Shown: piece after piece, positions 23,896 to 32,522 of the stretch
How positions within the stretch are numbered: position 1 is the first letter of the stretch
How the letters are laid out: each line of letters opens with the position of its first letter
NCBI GenBank assembly: GCA_018992685.1
Contig: JACVGT010000031.1
Location: 1-64,000, forward strand
Direction of reading: 5' to 3'
DNA length: 64,000 bases
Origin: Theionarchaea archaeon
Lineage (GTDB): Archaea; Methanobacteriota_B; Thermococci; Methanofastidiosales; SZ-28-30
Position numbers and translations under genes: made by a program
The notes under the pieces: model-generated
Told to the model about the DNA's origin: nothing
Seen by the model: the letters and a program-made list of their open reading frames with translations, nothing else
The model's database searches: none

Positions 23896-24395
23896 GCCCA
23901 GAGGAAGCTCTCCTCCTCCTCAGAGATGTAGCGTGCCAGGATAACGTTGTGGAGCACTGTGTGGCTGTGGCTGCAACTGGGGTGGCTCTTGCCGAGAATG
24001 TGCAGCGTGACCACCCTGTTGACATCTCTCTGGTACAGACGGGAGGCCTCATCCACGATATTGGAAGAGCGCTCACCCATGGAATTGATCATGGCGTGGT
24101 GGGTGCCCAGCTCCTGAGAGAACGTGGCATCAGTGGTCCACTCCAGCTGATCTGTGAGCGTCATGTATGCGCAGGAATTCCCAGTGAGGTGGCTGTGGAA
24201 ATTGGGCTGCCTCCCAGAGACTTCATTCCTCGCACTCTGGAGGAAAAGATCGTGTGCCACGCAGATAACCTGACGAACCACACATTCGAAGATCTTCAAC
24301 AGAGCTGGCGGAATTTCTTCGGAGAGAAACATGGCGAAGTCATAGTACGCTATCTGAACAATCTCCACAGTGAGCTCACCCCGTACCTTGTCTGA
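23892..24395 (+). CDS. HD domain phosphohydrolase (TIGR00295-like)
   Basis: A 167-residue HD-domain protein. The metal site shows His in VVEHCVAVA, the HD doublet in GGLIHDIGRA, the His of HGIDHGVVGA and Asp in HADNLTNHTFE. This order and length fit the small archaeal HD family TIGR00295. A nucleotide or phosphoester hydrolase activity is expected; the substrate is unknown. It is translationally coupled to eL13. Confidence 0.85.
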   Translation: MSPEEALLLLRDVACQDNVVEHCVAVAATGVALAENVQRDHPVDISLVQTGGLIHDIGRALTHGIDHGVVGAQLLRERGISGPLQLICERHVCAGIPSEVAVEIGLPPRDFIPRTLEEKIVCHADNLTNHTFEDLQQSWRNFFGEKHGEVIVRYLNNLHSELTPYLV

Positions 24396-24476
24396 GACCT
24401 GAACTCGAATGCCAGGATATGTTGCAGCACTGTAGTTTTACAAACCCTTAAATAGATTCTTTCCCTCTTGGGGAGT

Positions 24477-24698
24477 ATGGTCACTGCTTTTGTATTGTGT
24501 GGGGTCTCTCCAGGAACAGAACGTGCAGTCTTACAGAAACTGCAGAGAATCTCTCAAGAGGCCCACATCATCTACGGCCAGTACGACCTGATTGCCAAAA
24601 TCTCTGTGGATCGATGCGAAGATCTAGAAGCTTTTATAAGCAAGCTGCGAGACATTAAAGAAATCCAGAATACCCATACCTGGATTACGATGGACTAG
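24477..24698 (+). CDS. Stand-alone Lrp/AsnC ligand-binding (RAM) domain
   Basis: A 73-residue protein consisting only of the Lrp effector-binding fold (VTAFVLCGVSPGTERAVLQK, YGQYDLIAKISVD, IKEIQNTHTWITMD), without a DNA-binding domain. Stand-alone RAM domains bind amino acids and may modulate full-length Lrp proteins. TATA box (cttaaatag, about 24446-24454) is 25 nt before ATG 24477. TFS follows after 17 nt, so the two may be cotranscribed. Confidence 0.87.
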   Translation: MVTAFVLCGVSPGTERAVLQKLQRISQEAHIIYGQYDLIAKISVDRCEDLEAFISKLRDIKEIQNTHTWITMD

Positions 24699-24715
24699 AT
24701 AGACTAGGTGATATT

Positions 24716-25030
24716 GTGGAGTTTTGTCCTGAATGCGGCGGCCTTCTCTTGCCCAGAGAGGGGTTGCTTCAATGTCGCTGCGGATACAGCAAAGAGATAG
24801 GAAAAGAGGAGAAGGAACGGTATGCTCTCAATGAAGAGCCGAAAGAAGCCCGAGAAATACCGGTTATAGAAGAGGAATTTCAGCAGATGCCTATAGCACG
24901 GGCGCAGTGCAGAAAGTGCGGCAATACGGAGGCATACTACTGGATGCTTCAAACAAGATCGGCTGATGAGCCTGCAACCAAGTTTTATCGGTGCACAAAG
25001 TGCAAGTACACGTGGAGAGAGTACGACTAG
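24716..25030 (+). CDS. tfs: Transcription factor S (TFS), RNA polymerase transcript-cleavage factor
   Basis: A 104-residue TFIIS-like protein with two zinc ribbons. The N-terminal ribbon has CPEC and a CRC pair (Cys20, Cys22) in place of CxxC. The C-terminal ribbon has CRKC and CTKC and the loop TRSADEPATKFYRC, whose Asp-Glu pair is the catalytic acidic tip that reactivates stalled RNA polymerase. Start is GTG 24716. The stop is directly adjacent to the convergent DUF835 stop. Confidence 0.9.
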   Translation: MEFCPECGGLLLPREGLLQCRCGYSKEIGKEEKERYALNEEPKEAREIPVIEEEFQQMPIARAQCRKCGNTEAYYWMLQTRSADEPATKFYRCTKCKYTWREYD

Positions 25031-25633
25031 CTACTCACCAAACAGGCGCAGTATACTCATGGAAAGCCGGTGAACTTCCATTTCTTTCTCCAGGAGGCTC
25101 AGCTGTTTCACGGAGAGAGATGAGGGATCAAGAGGGATGATGAGGGTTGCATTGTTCAAGATGATCAGATCGTTAAGAGCCTGGAGAAATCGCAGTGTTG
25201 TCTCAAATCCATTGTGCATGATCAGGTATTCCAGTCCGTCCAGAAAAACAACAGCACATTCTCTATCCCTGATGAAATCTCTGATGAGATGCGTTAGTTT
25301 GGCCAGGCTGTTGGGATCGATACTGTAGGGACTTTCTTCTCTGGATAGCCACAGAATGTCTACATCCTCAGGCATCTCGTTCTTCTGCATTTTATCAGGA
25401 AATGTGCGCGTGATAACCATCCCGCAGCCTTTTCTGCCTTCGCTCAGCTTGTGGAACAAGGATAATCCTCTAACGTATCCTTTTTCCTTGACAAGATATG
25501 AAATTCCCAGTTCCCATTCGGTGGCTTTAAGGCTCTTTGAGTACCTGAAGACATTGTAGAGGAGGATTACTACCGTGATCGCTGTCCCTACTGCAAGAAT
25601 AGCCAAAACTGTAACCGCACCTGTACTTACCAT
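25031..25633 (-). CDS. DUF835 protein with N-terminal membrane anchor
   Basis: A 200-residue protein with one membrane helix (about residues 7-27) and a DUF835 domain: YLVKEKGYVRGLSLFHKL, ILWLSREE, and the Walker B-like VVFLDGLEYLIMHNGF. DUF835 is common in Thermococci and Thermoplasmata, often near signalling proteins, and resembles a RecA-like fold without a clear P-loop. Function is unknown. It is convergent with tfs with no intervening base. Confidence 0.82.
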   Translation of the reverse strand: MVSTGAVTVLAILAVGTAITVVILLYNVFRYSKSLKATEWELGISYLVKEKGYVRGLSLFHKLSEGRKGCGMVITRTFPDKMQKNEMPEDVDILWLSREESPYSIDPNSLAKLTHLIRDFIRDRECAVVFLDGLEYLIMHNGFETTLRFLQALNDLIILNNATLIIPLDPSSLSVKQLSLLEKEMEVHRLSMSILRLFGE

Positions 25634-25819
25634 GGTTCCTACCCTTCATCGGGTTTTACTCTCCCGCTTAAAAAGCTTTTGTAGAGATTGGGTAATCATC
25701 TAGATGATTTGTAGATTTTCCAATCGTGACATGCCCTTGGTTAGGGGGGAGCTGCCCAGCGGGACAGACAATGCCAAAATTTATATGGTCTTTCAGGTTA
25801 ATCCTTGAAAGGTGAGTTC

Positions 25820-27214
25820 ATGTCCCTGAAACTATATAACACACTGACTAACCAGAAAGAGGAATTCAACCCCATTGAGAAGAATAAGGTGAGGATGTAT
25901 GTATGTGGCCCCACGGTGTATGACAAGTGTCACATAGGTCATGCTAGGTGTTATATTGCGTTTGACGTCATTCGAAGGTACCTGGAGTACTGTGGGCATG
26001 ATGTCACCTTCGTGGAAAATTTTACAGATGTTGATGACAAGTTAATTAGGAAATCCAATGAGACAGGGGAAGACCCTTTTGAGATTGCAGAGAGAAATAT
26101 TGGGGATTACTTTCGGGACATGGATGCCCTGAATGTGAAGCGGGCAGACATGTACCCCAGGGCAACCCAGCATATACCTGACATGATCGCCTTCATTGAG
26201 CGGTTGCTGGAAAAGGGCGATGCGTATGTGGCTGATGGGGATGTCTACTTTTCTGTGGAGAAGGTGGCAGACTACGGGAGGCTTTCGGGGGTCAATGTCG
26301 AACAGATGAAGGCGGGAGCCAGAATTGCCGTTGATGAGAAAAAGAGGGACCCCTTGGACTTTGCACTGTGGAAAAAGGCCAAGGAAGGCGAACCCAAGTG
26401 GGAAAGCCCCTGGGGAGAAGGAAGACCGGGGTGGCACATTGAGTGTTCTGCCATGTCTCTGAAGCACCTGGGAGAGACACTGGACATTCATGGAGGAGGT
26501 CAGGACCTCATTTTTCCCCATCACGAGAATGAGATGGCTCAGTCTGAGGCGTGTTCAGGTAAACAGTTCGTGCGTTACTGGCTGCACAACGGATTTGTCA
26601 CCATTCGAGAAGAGAAAATGTCCAAATCTCTGGGAAATATTGTTTCTGTGGAGGACCTGCTTCAGGAGTATTCTCCTGAAACGCTGAGATATTTCCTGGT
26701 GGCATCTTACTACAGGAAACCCATTGATTTTGATGAAGATGCTCTTGAAGAAGCGAAGAAGGCAGTTGCAAGGCTGTTGAATACGGTGGACCTGGTGAAG
26801 GAAGCTAGGCAGGGGGACTTCACCGGTGAATCCTTGTCAACAGACCACTACCGGCAGCAATTCCAGGAAGCAATGAACGATGATTTTAACACACCTGCTG
26901 CCCTGGCAGTGCTATTCGAACTGGCGAGAGATGTTAACAGGCGGATTGAAGAGAAGAATGTTGACAAAGAGTCACTTGAGAATGTACTGAATACGTTCAT
27001 GGAACTGGGTGGTGACGTTTTAGGCCTGTTTTTCGAGGTCAAACATGAGGAATTTTCAGAGGAACTGCTTGAGATACTCATTTCCGTCAGGGAACAGGTT
27101 AGAAAAAAGAACCTGTGGGACATTTCGGATACCATAAGGGATCGTCTGAGAGAGATCGGAATTGCCTTGGAAGATACCCCTGAAGGCACCCGGTGGAAAT
27201 TCGTTCGAGACTAG
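25820..27214 (+). CDS. cysS: Cysteinyl-tRNA synthetase
   Basis: A 464-residue class I synthetase. The zinc Cys in YVCGPTVYDKCH, the HIGH motif (HIGHAR), FTDVDDK, the second zinc site in WHIECSAMS, HHENE, and KMSKS are all present. It charges tRNA-Cys directly, so Cys-tRNA formation does not require the SepRS/SepCysS route of many methanogens. ATG 25820 follows an AGGTGAG site; a TATA box (atttatatgg, about 25776-25785) lies upstream. The tRNA-Cys gene begins 84 nt after the stop. Confidence 0.96.
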   Translation: MSLKLYNTLTNQKEEFNPIEKNKVRMYVCGPTVYDKCHIGHARCYIAFDVIRRYLEYCGHDVTFVENFTDVDDKLIRKSNETGEDPFEIAERNIGDYFRDMDALNVKRADMYPRATQHIPDMIAFIERLLEKGDAYVADGDVYFSVEKVADYGRLSGVNVEQMKAGARIAVDEKKRDPLDFALWKKAKEGEPKWESPWGEGRPGWHIECSAMSLKHLGETLDIHGGGQDLIFPHHENEMAQSEACSGKQFVRYWLHNGFVTIREEKMSKSLGNIVSVEDLLQEYSPETLRYFLVASYYRKPIDFDEDALEEAKKAVARLLNTVDLVKEARQGDFTGESLSTDHYRQQFQEAMNDDFNTPAALAVLFELARDVNRRIEEKNVDKESLENVLNTFMELGGDVLGLFFEVKHEEFSEELLEILISVREQVRKKNLWDISDTIRDRLREIGIALEDTPEGTRWKFVRD

Positions 27215-27266
27215 TTGGAAGGGCGTTCTCTTAAGGAGAGGAGCCACTGAGTGTACCGTGAGAAAG

Positions 27267-27275
27267 GCTTATAAC
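27267..27275 (+). promoter_or_regulatory. TATA box of tRNA-Cys
   Basis: gcttataac, preceded by a purine-rich BRE-like gaaag, ends 23 nt before the tRNA 5' end. The tRNA thus has its own promoter downstream of cysS. Confidence 0.6.
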
Positions 27276-27298
27276 GCAATTAGTCATAGAAGACAGAG

Positions 27299-27370
27299 GC
27301 CGGGGTCGCCTAGAGGCTATGGCCGCGGACTGCAGATCCGCTCACGTGAGTTCAAGTCTCACCCCCGGCT
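27299..27370 (+). tRNA. tRNA-Cys (GCA anticodon)
   Basis: A 72-nt cloverleaf. The acceptor stem GCCGGGG pairs with CCCCGGC, the discriminator is T (U73, the cysteine identity base), the anticodon stem is GCGGA/TCCGC with loop CTGCAGA, and the T arm is GTGAG/CTCAC with loop TTCAAGT. CCA is not encoded. It follows cysS directly. Confidence 0.95.
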
Positions 27371-27378
27371 CTCATACG

Positions 27379-27621
27379 ATGGCTTTTAAGCTCTCTTCAC
27401 TTCTTAAGGATTTTAATGCAGTGGAGCTTTTGCAGGAAGCTTTGATCGTCTATAGAAAGCTTCACATGCCAGAAAATACTGTAATATATGACGTTATCAA
27501 TTGGTTCTTGTGGGGACTTAGAGGATGGTGCGTTGACTACTCTTTGCCCGGACTCCTCATGTTATCTGTGAAGAAAATCGCCTGGTCCTCGATCAACTCT
27601 CTTTCCCAGCAGGAGGACTAG
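27379..27621 (+). CDS. Possible 80-residue protein after tRNA-Cys
   Basis: ATG 27379 opens a frame with a globular, helical look (MAFKLSSLLKDFNAVELLQE; DVINWFLWGLRGW). It has no ribosome-binding site, could be read only through the tRNA transcript, and its last 60 nt overlap the 3' end of the opposite metalloprotease gene. No family recognised. Confidence 0.25.
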   Translation: MAFKLSSLLKDFNAVELLQEALIVYRKLHMPENTVIYDVINWFLWGLRGWCVDYSLPGLLMLSVKKIAWSSINSLSQQED

Positions 27622-29289
27622 AGGCAGCAAAGATGGGACAAACATGAGAAATCCTATGGATTGATTTCGTTTCTCCTCTGCAATCTCTTGAAGTTTCCTA
27701 TCAAGTTCCTTCGAACAAGTGGTGCAATAGTCCCAGTGATTTGAAGACATGATACATTTTCCTTCATGGTCATCAAGCCCAAGGATATGGCCTATTTCGT
27801 GCGCTACAGTGAAAGACTTTCCAGTACTGCAGTATGCAACATTTGAACGTGGAAGCCGGAAGCCCAAACCATTGCCGCAGCACTCTTTCTCGTTGATTAG
27901 GACCACATACACATCTCCTTCGGGCACCTGCTCTCTGGACCTAAACCTAAGAAATTTCAGATGGTACCAGGTCTCCCAAATGAACGGCGGGCAGCCAAGT
28001 GGACCCATGTCTGCTTCATCCCAGAATACTACATCTGGGTTCAGGAAGTTTTCAATATGGGAATACTCAAAAAAATGATCATATTGAGTTCTTGCCTCAT
28101 TCTCGTAGCTTTCATGATTCCCATCCCAGCCACCAGGAACAAATACGATCCTGAATCTAGTTCTCTCGCTTACTCTACATCGCATATTGAGATAGATGGT
28201 TGTGTCTTCTTCACAACTGAGAAAGACAGTTTCTTCGACAGTTTCACAGCCATATTTCTTTAATTGGATTGTATGCTTTCCAGCGGGTAATGGAACTCCA
28301 CAAATTCCATCAGAAGTAGTCGAACTTGCTCGATCTGCAGGTCCTCCACTTTCTGTAAGTCTATATTCGCCGTCAACATACAAGTCATATTCATATATAT
28401 TGCAATGAATCCACAGAAGCGTGTTTTCGCATTCTTTTTTGCTACAGTCACAATCTGAATCATCACAATCAATCTTGCCATCACCATCATCATCTCTTCC
28501 ATTGTTGCAGTCCTCGTTTGGAACGACATCAGGACATCCATCACCATCTTGATAACCATCGTAATTTTCCTTTTCATGAGGGCAGTCGTCGTAGCAATCT
28601 TTTATTCCATCGGAGTCAGAGTCTCTCCTGCAAGGATCGCAATCTGAGTGCTGCCTACAATCTGAATCATCACAATCAATCTTGCCATCACCATCATCAT
28701 CTCTTCCATTGTTGCAGTCTTCATAACAATCCATTGTCACATGAATCGTTGTTGAATGTCCACATTCTATTCTAGCAGTCTTTGTTATGGTATCGCACCC
28801 GTCCTTCTTCAGTTTCACCGAATATGTTCCTGCCTCCAGTTTTATCCCACATTCTCCGTCACCATCTTCAGTGAGTTCATAGTTGCCATCTATGTAGAGT
28901 TCATAACCTGCGATATTGCATTTGACAATGAGCCACTCTTCGCATTCTTCTGGAGAACCACACTCAGCGCATGAGCTGATATAATATGCTTCTTTGGCAT
29001 CCCACATAACTCGTACTTCACCTCCAGATTCGCATCGTACAGACATCCACTTTGGATTTATGAATTTCATGTAATAACCCAGGTAGCTCTCCGGGGGATC
29101 ATCCAGGTAGACAATCCCTCCCTCACATAACTCCATGGGAACGAATTGGCAACCCTCTACATTGTCCCAATAACTATATACAAAACCACAGAGAGTTTCT
29201 TCTCCGAGCGAAACATTACTTGTCATTCCAGAAAGAAGACTAAGGGCAAAGATGCCCATCACTACCACATATCTTTTCATCATAACCAT
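27562..29289 (-). CDS. Large secreted Cys-rich zinc metalloprotease with PEGA-like and Ca-binding repeats
   Basis: A 575-residue exported protein. A signal peptide (about 1-30) is followed by a Cys-rich region and two PEGA-like beta domains (YELYIDGNYELTEDG then AGTYSVKLKKDGCDTI; YDLYVDGEYRLTESG then AGKHTIQLKKYGCETV). Between them are Asp-rich repeats (CNNGRDDDGDGKIDCDDSDC, twice) resembling thrombospondin type 3 calcium sites. The catalytic part has HEIGHILGLDD with His497, Glu498, His501 and Asp507, plus Met514 as Met-turn, a matrixin-like metzincin site. A hydrophobic helix near the end and basic residues suggest C-terminal membrane anchoring. Substrate unknown; probably a surface protease. 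It has its own TATA-like element at about 29312-29321. Confidence 0.85.
   Translation of the reverse strand: MVMMKRYVVVMGIFALSLLSGMTSNVSLGEETLCGFVYSYWDNVEGCQFVPMELCEGGIVYLDDPPESYLGYYMKFINPKWMSVRCESGGEVRVMWDAKEAYYISSCAECGSPEECEEWLIVKCNIAGYELYIDGNYELTEDGDGECGIKLEAGTYSVKLKKDGCDTITKTARIECGHSTTIHVTMDCYEDCNNGRDDDGDGKIDCDDSDCRQHSDCDPCRRDSDSDGIKDCYDDCPHEKENYDGYQDGDGCPDVVPNEDCNNGRDDDGDGKIDCDDSDCDCSKKECENTLLWIHCNIYEYDLYVDGEYRLTESGGPADRASSTTSDGICGVPLPAGKHTIQLKKYGCETVEETVFLSCEEDTTIYLNMRCRVSERTRFRIVFVPGGWDGNHESYENEARTQYDHFFEYSHIENFLNPDVVFWDEADMGPLGCPPFIWETWYHLKFLRFRSREQVPEGDVYVVLINEKECCGNGLGFRLPRSNVAYCSTGKSFTVAHEIGHILGLDDHEGKCIMSSNHWDYCTTCSKELDRKLQEIAEEKRNQSIGFLMFVPSLLPLVLLLGKRVDRGPGDFLHR
28450..28719 (-). 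repeat. 63-bp exact direct repeat inside the metalloprotease gene
   Basis: Positions 28450-28512 and 28657-28719 are identical over 63 bp, including all synonymous positions. They encode the two Asp-rich calcium-binding repeats. Perfect identity points to recent duplication or gene conversion. Confidence 0.9.
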
Positions 29290-29769
29290 CTCATTCAGGT
29301 CTCCTTATCATCCTTAATAAGTTTTTCGTGGATTCAGAGCAGCAAATCAAGACAACATTCTCCATTTGCTCACTGTCAATTCTTGAGTCAATCCCCATCA
29401 TGGGTCATTGCGGACTCAGATACTGACTGAAATAGACGAAAAGCTCAATCATTCAATTGGAAAAGAGAAGATCACTGATACCTGTGTAATATCAAGGAAG
29501 AAGAAGTGATTCAACACAGAAAACTTCCTTATGAAGACAGAGTCTTCTTGGATTCTCTTTGTTTCCATGGTTTTTTGATCTTCGTATCTACTCTCTCTCA
29601 GAAAGTGCAGGAACCTTGGTCCTTGAGCTGCTTCTACCGTTTATTGTTCATTTAATGATTGAAATCCAGTCGGCAAGCGTTTCAATGAGTGGGAAAAGAA
29701 CCCTACCAGGAAAGAGTGGCCTGGATAAGAAGAGTTACTTTTTTATTGTTACGTGTATTTACTCGGTCG
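29290..29769. other. Intergenic region
   Basis: No supported gene in 480 bp. Near the right end a T/A-rich element (ttttttatt, about 29738-29746) is the likely TATA box of the DUF2099 gene. Confidence 0.4.
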
Positions 29770-30681
29770 ATGAAACTCCGTATCGAAGACGTGGTGGAAC
29801 GGTGTAATCGCACATTTGTCCACATCGGTGGAGACTTCGTGCTCATAGAGGATTCTCCCATTCAGTGTCCATTCCTGCGAATTGGGTCCTGGCAGGGGGC
29901 ATGGGTTGCTCTCTATTTGAGGAAATTACAGTTTGGACAGTTCACTGATGACAGACAGGTCAGAGACAGACAAAAGTACGTTCCATTCGGAGCCACTGAA
30001 ATTATAACGGAGGCCCTGAGAGCAGGAATCCTGGATGCTTGTGTGCTGGTGTGTGATGGAGCAGGAACTGTCATTACTACAGACCCTGAGATCGTACAGG
30101 GAATAGGGGGCCGGATGAGCGGCCTCGTGTATACCACCCCTCGGCAGAGCGTGATCCGAAGACTCCATGATGAAGGTGCCATTGTGGTGGATCCGGTGAA
30201 AGCCAGCATAAATCCAGTGCAGGGAGCAAAAAGGGCATCCGAGATCTACAGGAGAATCGCAGTGACCACCACTGCAAACTCTTCTATCGAAGAACTGGAA
30301 AACCTCCCAGGCGTTGTGACCTTTGTGGTTCACACCACAGGCATCACCCCGGAACAGGCTTCATATGCAAAAAAATCGGACATCGTCTGGGGATGTGCCT
30401 CCAAGTATGTCCGCAAAGTGGTGGGAAGGAATGCTGTGCTCCAGCTGGGGGTAGGAATACCCGTTTTCGTGCTTTCTGAGAAAGGGTTATCCGTGATCCA
30501 GCCTCAAATAACTACTTTATCCCATGAAACAGGTACACTATTAGATCAGAACAGGGAAGCCATTCTCTTGGGCTCCCCTCATGTTATTTACCACAGAAGG
30601 ACGTTCCAAGGGACATCACTGACAATAGAAAAGGCAGTATTGCCTGTTTTGCGCCATGCAGGTCCTCATCCCCTGCTCTAG
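29770..30681 (+). CDS. DUF2099 protein (methanogenesis marker 8-like)
   Basis: A 303-residue protein. The central region with GATEIITEALRAGILDACV, VCDGAGTVIT, EIVQGIGGRMSGLVYTTP and VVDPVKASINPVQG matches my recollection of DUF2099, known as putative methanogenesis marker protein 8. The biochemical role is unknown. The ATG at 29770 gives a family-like N-terminus (MKLRIEDVVERC); the frame is open further upstream without support. No methyl-coenzyme M reductase gene is in the window, so its presence does not by itself show methanogenesis. Confidence 0.7.
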   Translation: MKLRIEDVVERCNRTFVHIGGDFVLIEDSPIQCPFLRIGSWQGAWVALYLRKLQFGQFTDDRQVRDRQKYVPFGATEIITEALRAGILDACVLVCDGAGTVITTDPEIVQGIGGRMSGLVYTTPRQSVIRRLHDEGAIVVDPVKASINPVQGAKRASEIYRRIAVTTTANSSIEELENLPGVVTFVVHTTGITPEQASYAKKSDIVWGCASKYVRKVVGRNAVLQLGVGIPVFVLSEKGLSVIQPQITTLSHETGTLLDQNREAILLGSPHVIYHRRTFQGTSLTIEKAVLPVLRHAGPHPLL

Positions 30682-30769
30682 GGTAACCACATCACAATAA
30701 TATCCATGGAGGATGAAGGTGGGGCTGTGATTGAGCAATCTTTTTATACACAGGCCCCTTCACCATAAT

Positions 30770-31648
30770 ATGGAACCTGAAAAAAAGAAACGAATTATTG
30801 ACACAGGAGGAATTCTCTTTGCATTGTTTATCCTGCTCCTGGGAGTCTTCTCAATGTTGCTTGATGTATCACCTTTTGCTGGGATTTTCTATCTGCTGAA
30901 GTTTTGGCCGGTGTTGTTGATAGGTCTCGGGATATGGCTTGTCTTCAAACATGCACAACATGAGGGCATAGGTGCTGTGGTTCTGGCAGTGCTCCTTGTG
31001 GTGGCAGTGTACAGTGCTTTCTCTCAGGTGGAGGTGCAGTCATTCCATAGCGAGGAGAAAGAGCTTTCCTCTGGCTTGACAGACCTTGAAGCATCGCTGG
31101 ATTTGCTGTTCGGTGTGTTCTCTGTGGACGCCGCCTCAGATAACCTCTACATCCTTAAGGGATATGAATCCATGGACTCCAGTTTCTACACTGCTGGAAG
31201 CACGGGCTACCTTGATCTTTCGTTGACAGCTGAATCATTTATCCCTCTGGCTGGATCACACGAGGCGGAAATTCTCCTCACAGACACCCTGCCCCTAGTA
31301 GTTCATGCAGATGCAGCCTTTTCGACGGTGAAATTCGATGCCTCCCGTCTCAACATACAGGAACTTGTTATTACTGGGGGACTGTCCAGCTTTGAGCTGG
31401 TGTTGGGGGAAACGAATACTGACATCTCTCTTTCCATGGGCATGTCATCAGTCACGATTTATGTTCCCCAGACTGTGGGGGTTAGGATCGTTTCCACTGG
31501 GCTGACATCTTTGTCTGTGCCTACTGGCTGGATAAAAATCGATGATGGATACATGAGTCCCAACTATGATACAGCACTCTACAGGATTGAAGTAGACTCA
31601 AGCACAGGATTGGGAACAATCGTTGTAAAGTACGTGGACTTGTTCTGA
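30770..31648 (+). CDS. LiaF-like membrane protein (DUF5668 helices plus beta-helix domain)
   Basis: A 292-residue protein. The N-terminal 90 residues have three or four membrane helices with the typical LLKFWPVLLIGLGIWLVFKH motif. The rest is a beta-rich extracytoplasmic domain with repeated strands (FSTVKFDASRLNIQELVI, GGLSSFELVLGETN, GMSSVTIYVP), as in LiaF and cell-wall stress response proteins. Probably an envelope stress sensor or modulator. TATA (tttttatac, 30741-30749) is about 22 nt before ATG 30770, so translation is probably leaderless and the TTG at 30731 is not used. Confidence 0.75.
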   Translation: MEPEKKKRIIDTGGILFALFILLLGVFSMLLDVSPFAGIFYLLKFWPVLLIGLGIWLVFKHAQHEGIGAVVLAVLLVVAVYSAFSQVEVQSFHSEEKELSSGLTDLEASLDLLFGVFSVDAASDNLYILKGYESMDSSFYTAGSTGYLDLSLTAESFIPLAGSHEAEILLTDTLPLVVHADAAFSTVKFDASRLNIQELVITGGLSSFELVLGETNTDISLSMGMSSVTIYVPQTVGVRIVSTGLTSLSVPTGWIKIDDGYMSPNYDTALYRIEVDSSTGLGTIVVKYVDLF

Positions 31649-32059
31649 GCCAGAGCCTGTGTCTTCACAAGCTCCAACACTCATGACCTGTTGGATTCAC
31701 GGACCATGTCAGAAGACCTGAAGAATTCGTCCACATGAAGGGAGCTCCTCAATCAGAACAGTCTTTTCCTGTTGAAAGGAAATATACCCGTTGTACTACC
31801 GCCTTACCTGAAGGTACTATCACAGTCCTTCCCAAATTAGAGAGTAGTGGCATGATGGAATGGATGGGAGAGAGTATCCAGTGCCAACACGAGAACAGGT
31901 TGCAGGCCTATTTCCTCACAAGAGCAAGCGTGTAGCACAAGAGTCCCACAGGGGATTGACCATTTAGAATTAGCACTCAAGTATCATAAAATACACAAAA
32001 CCATTCTGAACCAGAGTGCATCAGCTCTCATAAGCTCTATCACCGGTCAATTATTGGAT
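31649..32059. other. Intergenic region
   Basis: No supported gene in about 410 bp between the LiaF-like gene and the minus-strand zinc-ribbon gene; frames are short and lack start signals. Confidence 0.4.
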
Positions 32060-32179
32060 TCATTCATCATCTGCACTACGTGTATCTCTTTCCTTTTTGA
32101 ATTCTTCATATTCAGTGGGATTCACTACGCACAGGGGAATCTTCCGCGCTGTCTCTCGAGATCCAATCCACGCATGTAC

Positions 32180-32311
32180 TCAGTCTTGGGCCAGACTCTC
32201 CACAAGGTTTAACCGCTCTCCTTCCTCGAGGATCATCAGATTGCCACAGTGTGAGCACCTGAGGGCTTTCCTCTTCTTTCCGTCTATCATTACTTCTTCT
32301 ACTTTCGCCAT
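32180..32311 (-). CDS. Small zinc-finger protein, interrupted by in-frame TGA
   Basis: A 43-residue frame with a strong AGGAGG site before ATG 32311 and a TATA element (aaatatatatatag) at about 32363-32376. It contains one CxxC pair (RCSHCGNLMILEEGE). After the TGA at 32182-32180 the same frame continues for 39 coding-like codons (VHAWIGSRETARKIPLCVVN, TEYEEFKKERD) to a TGA at 32060, adding another Cys. The full 82-residue form looks more like a complete protein, so the gene may carry a nonsense mutation or a recoded codon. Confidence 0.6.
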   Translation of the reverse strand: MAKVEEVMIDGKKRKALRCSHCGNLMILEEGERLNLVESLAQD

Positions 32312-32522
32312 TAAATACCTCCTGGAAACTTGAACTCTGAACGTTCTTATCTTTCAGTTGGCTATATATATATTTCGGTCTACTTGGAATATTTCCAAAC
32401 AAGAAGTGGTAGATTTGCTTACATGAGGGAGAAAGGGGAAGATTAGCCTCCATTTCTCCAGAGGTTCTCTCTCTTCTTCAGGTGAGGGGAACGTATTTAT
32501 GGCAACCCTGTAAGAGATACCC

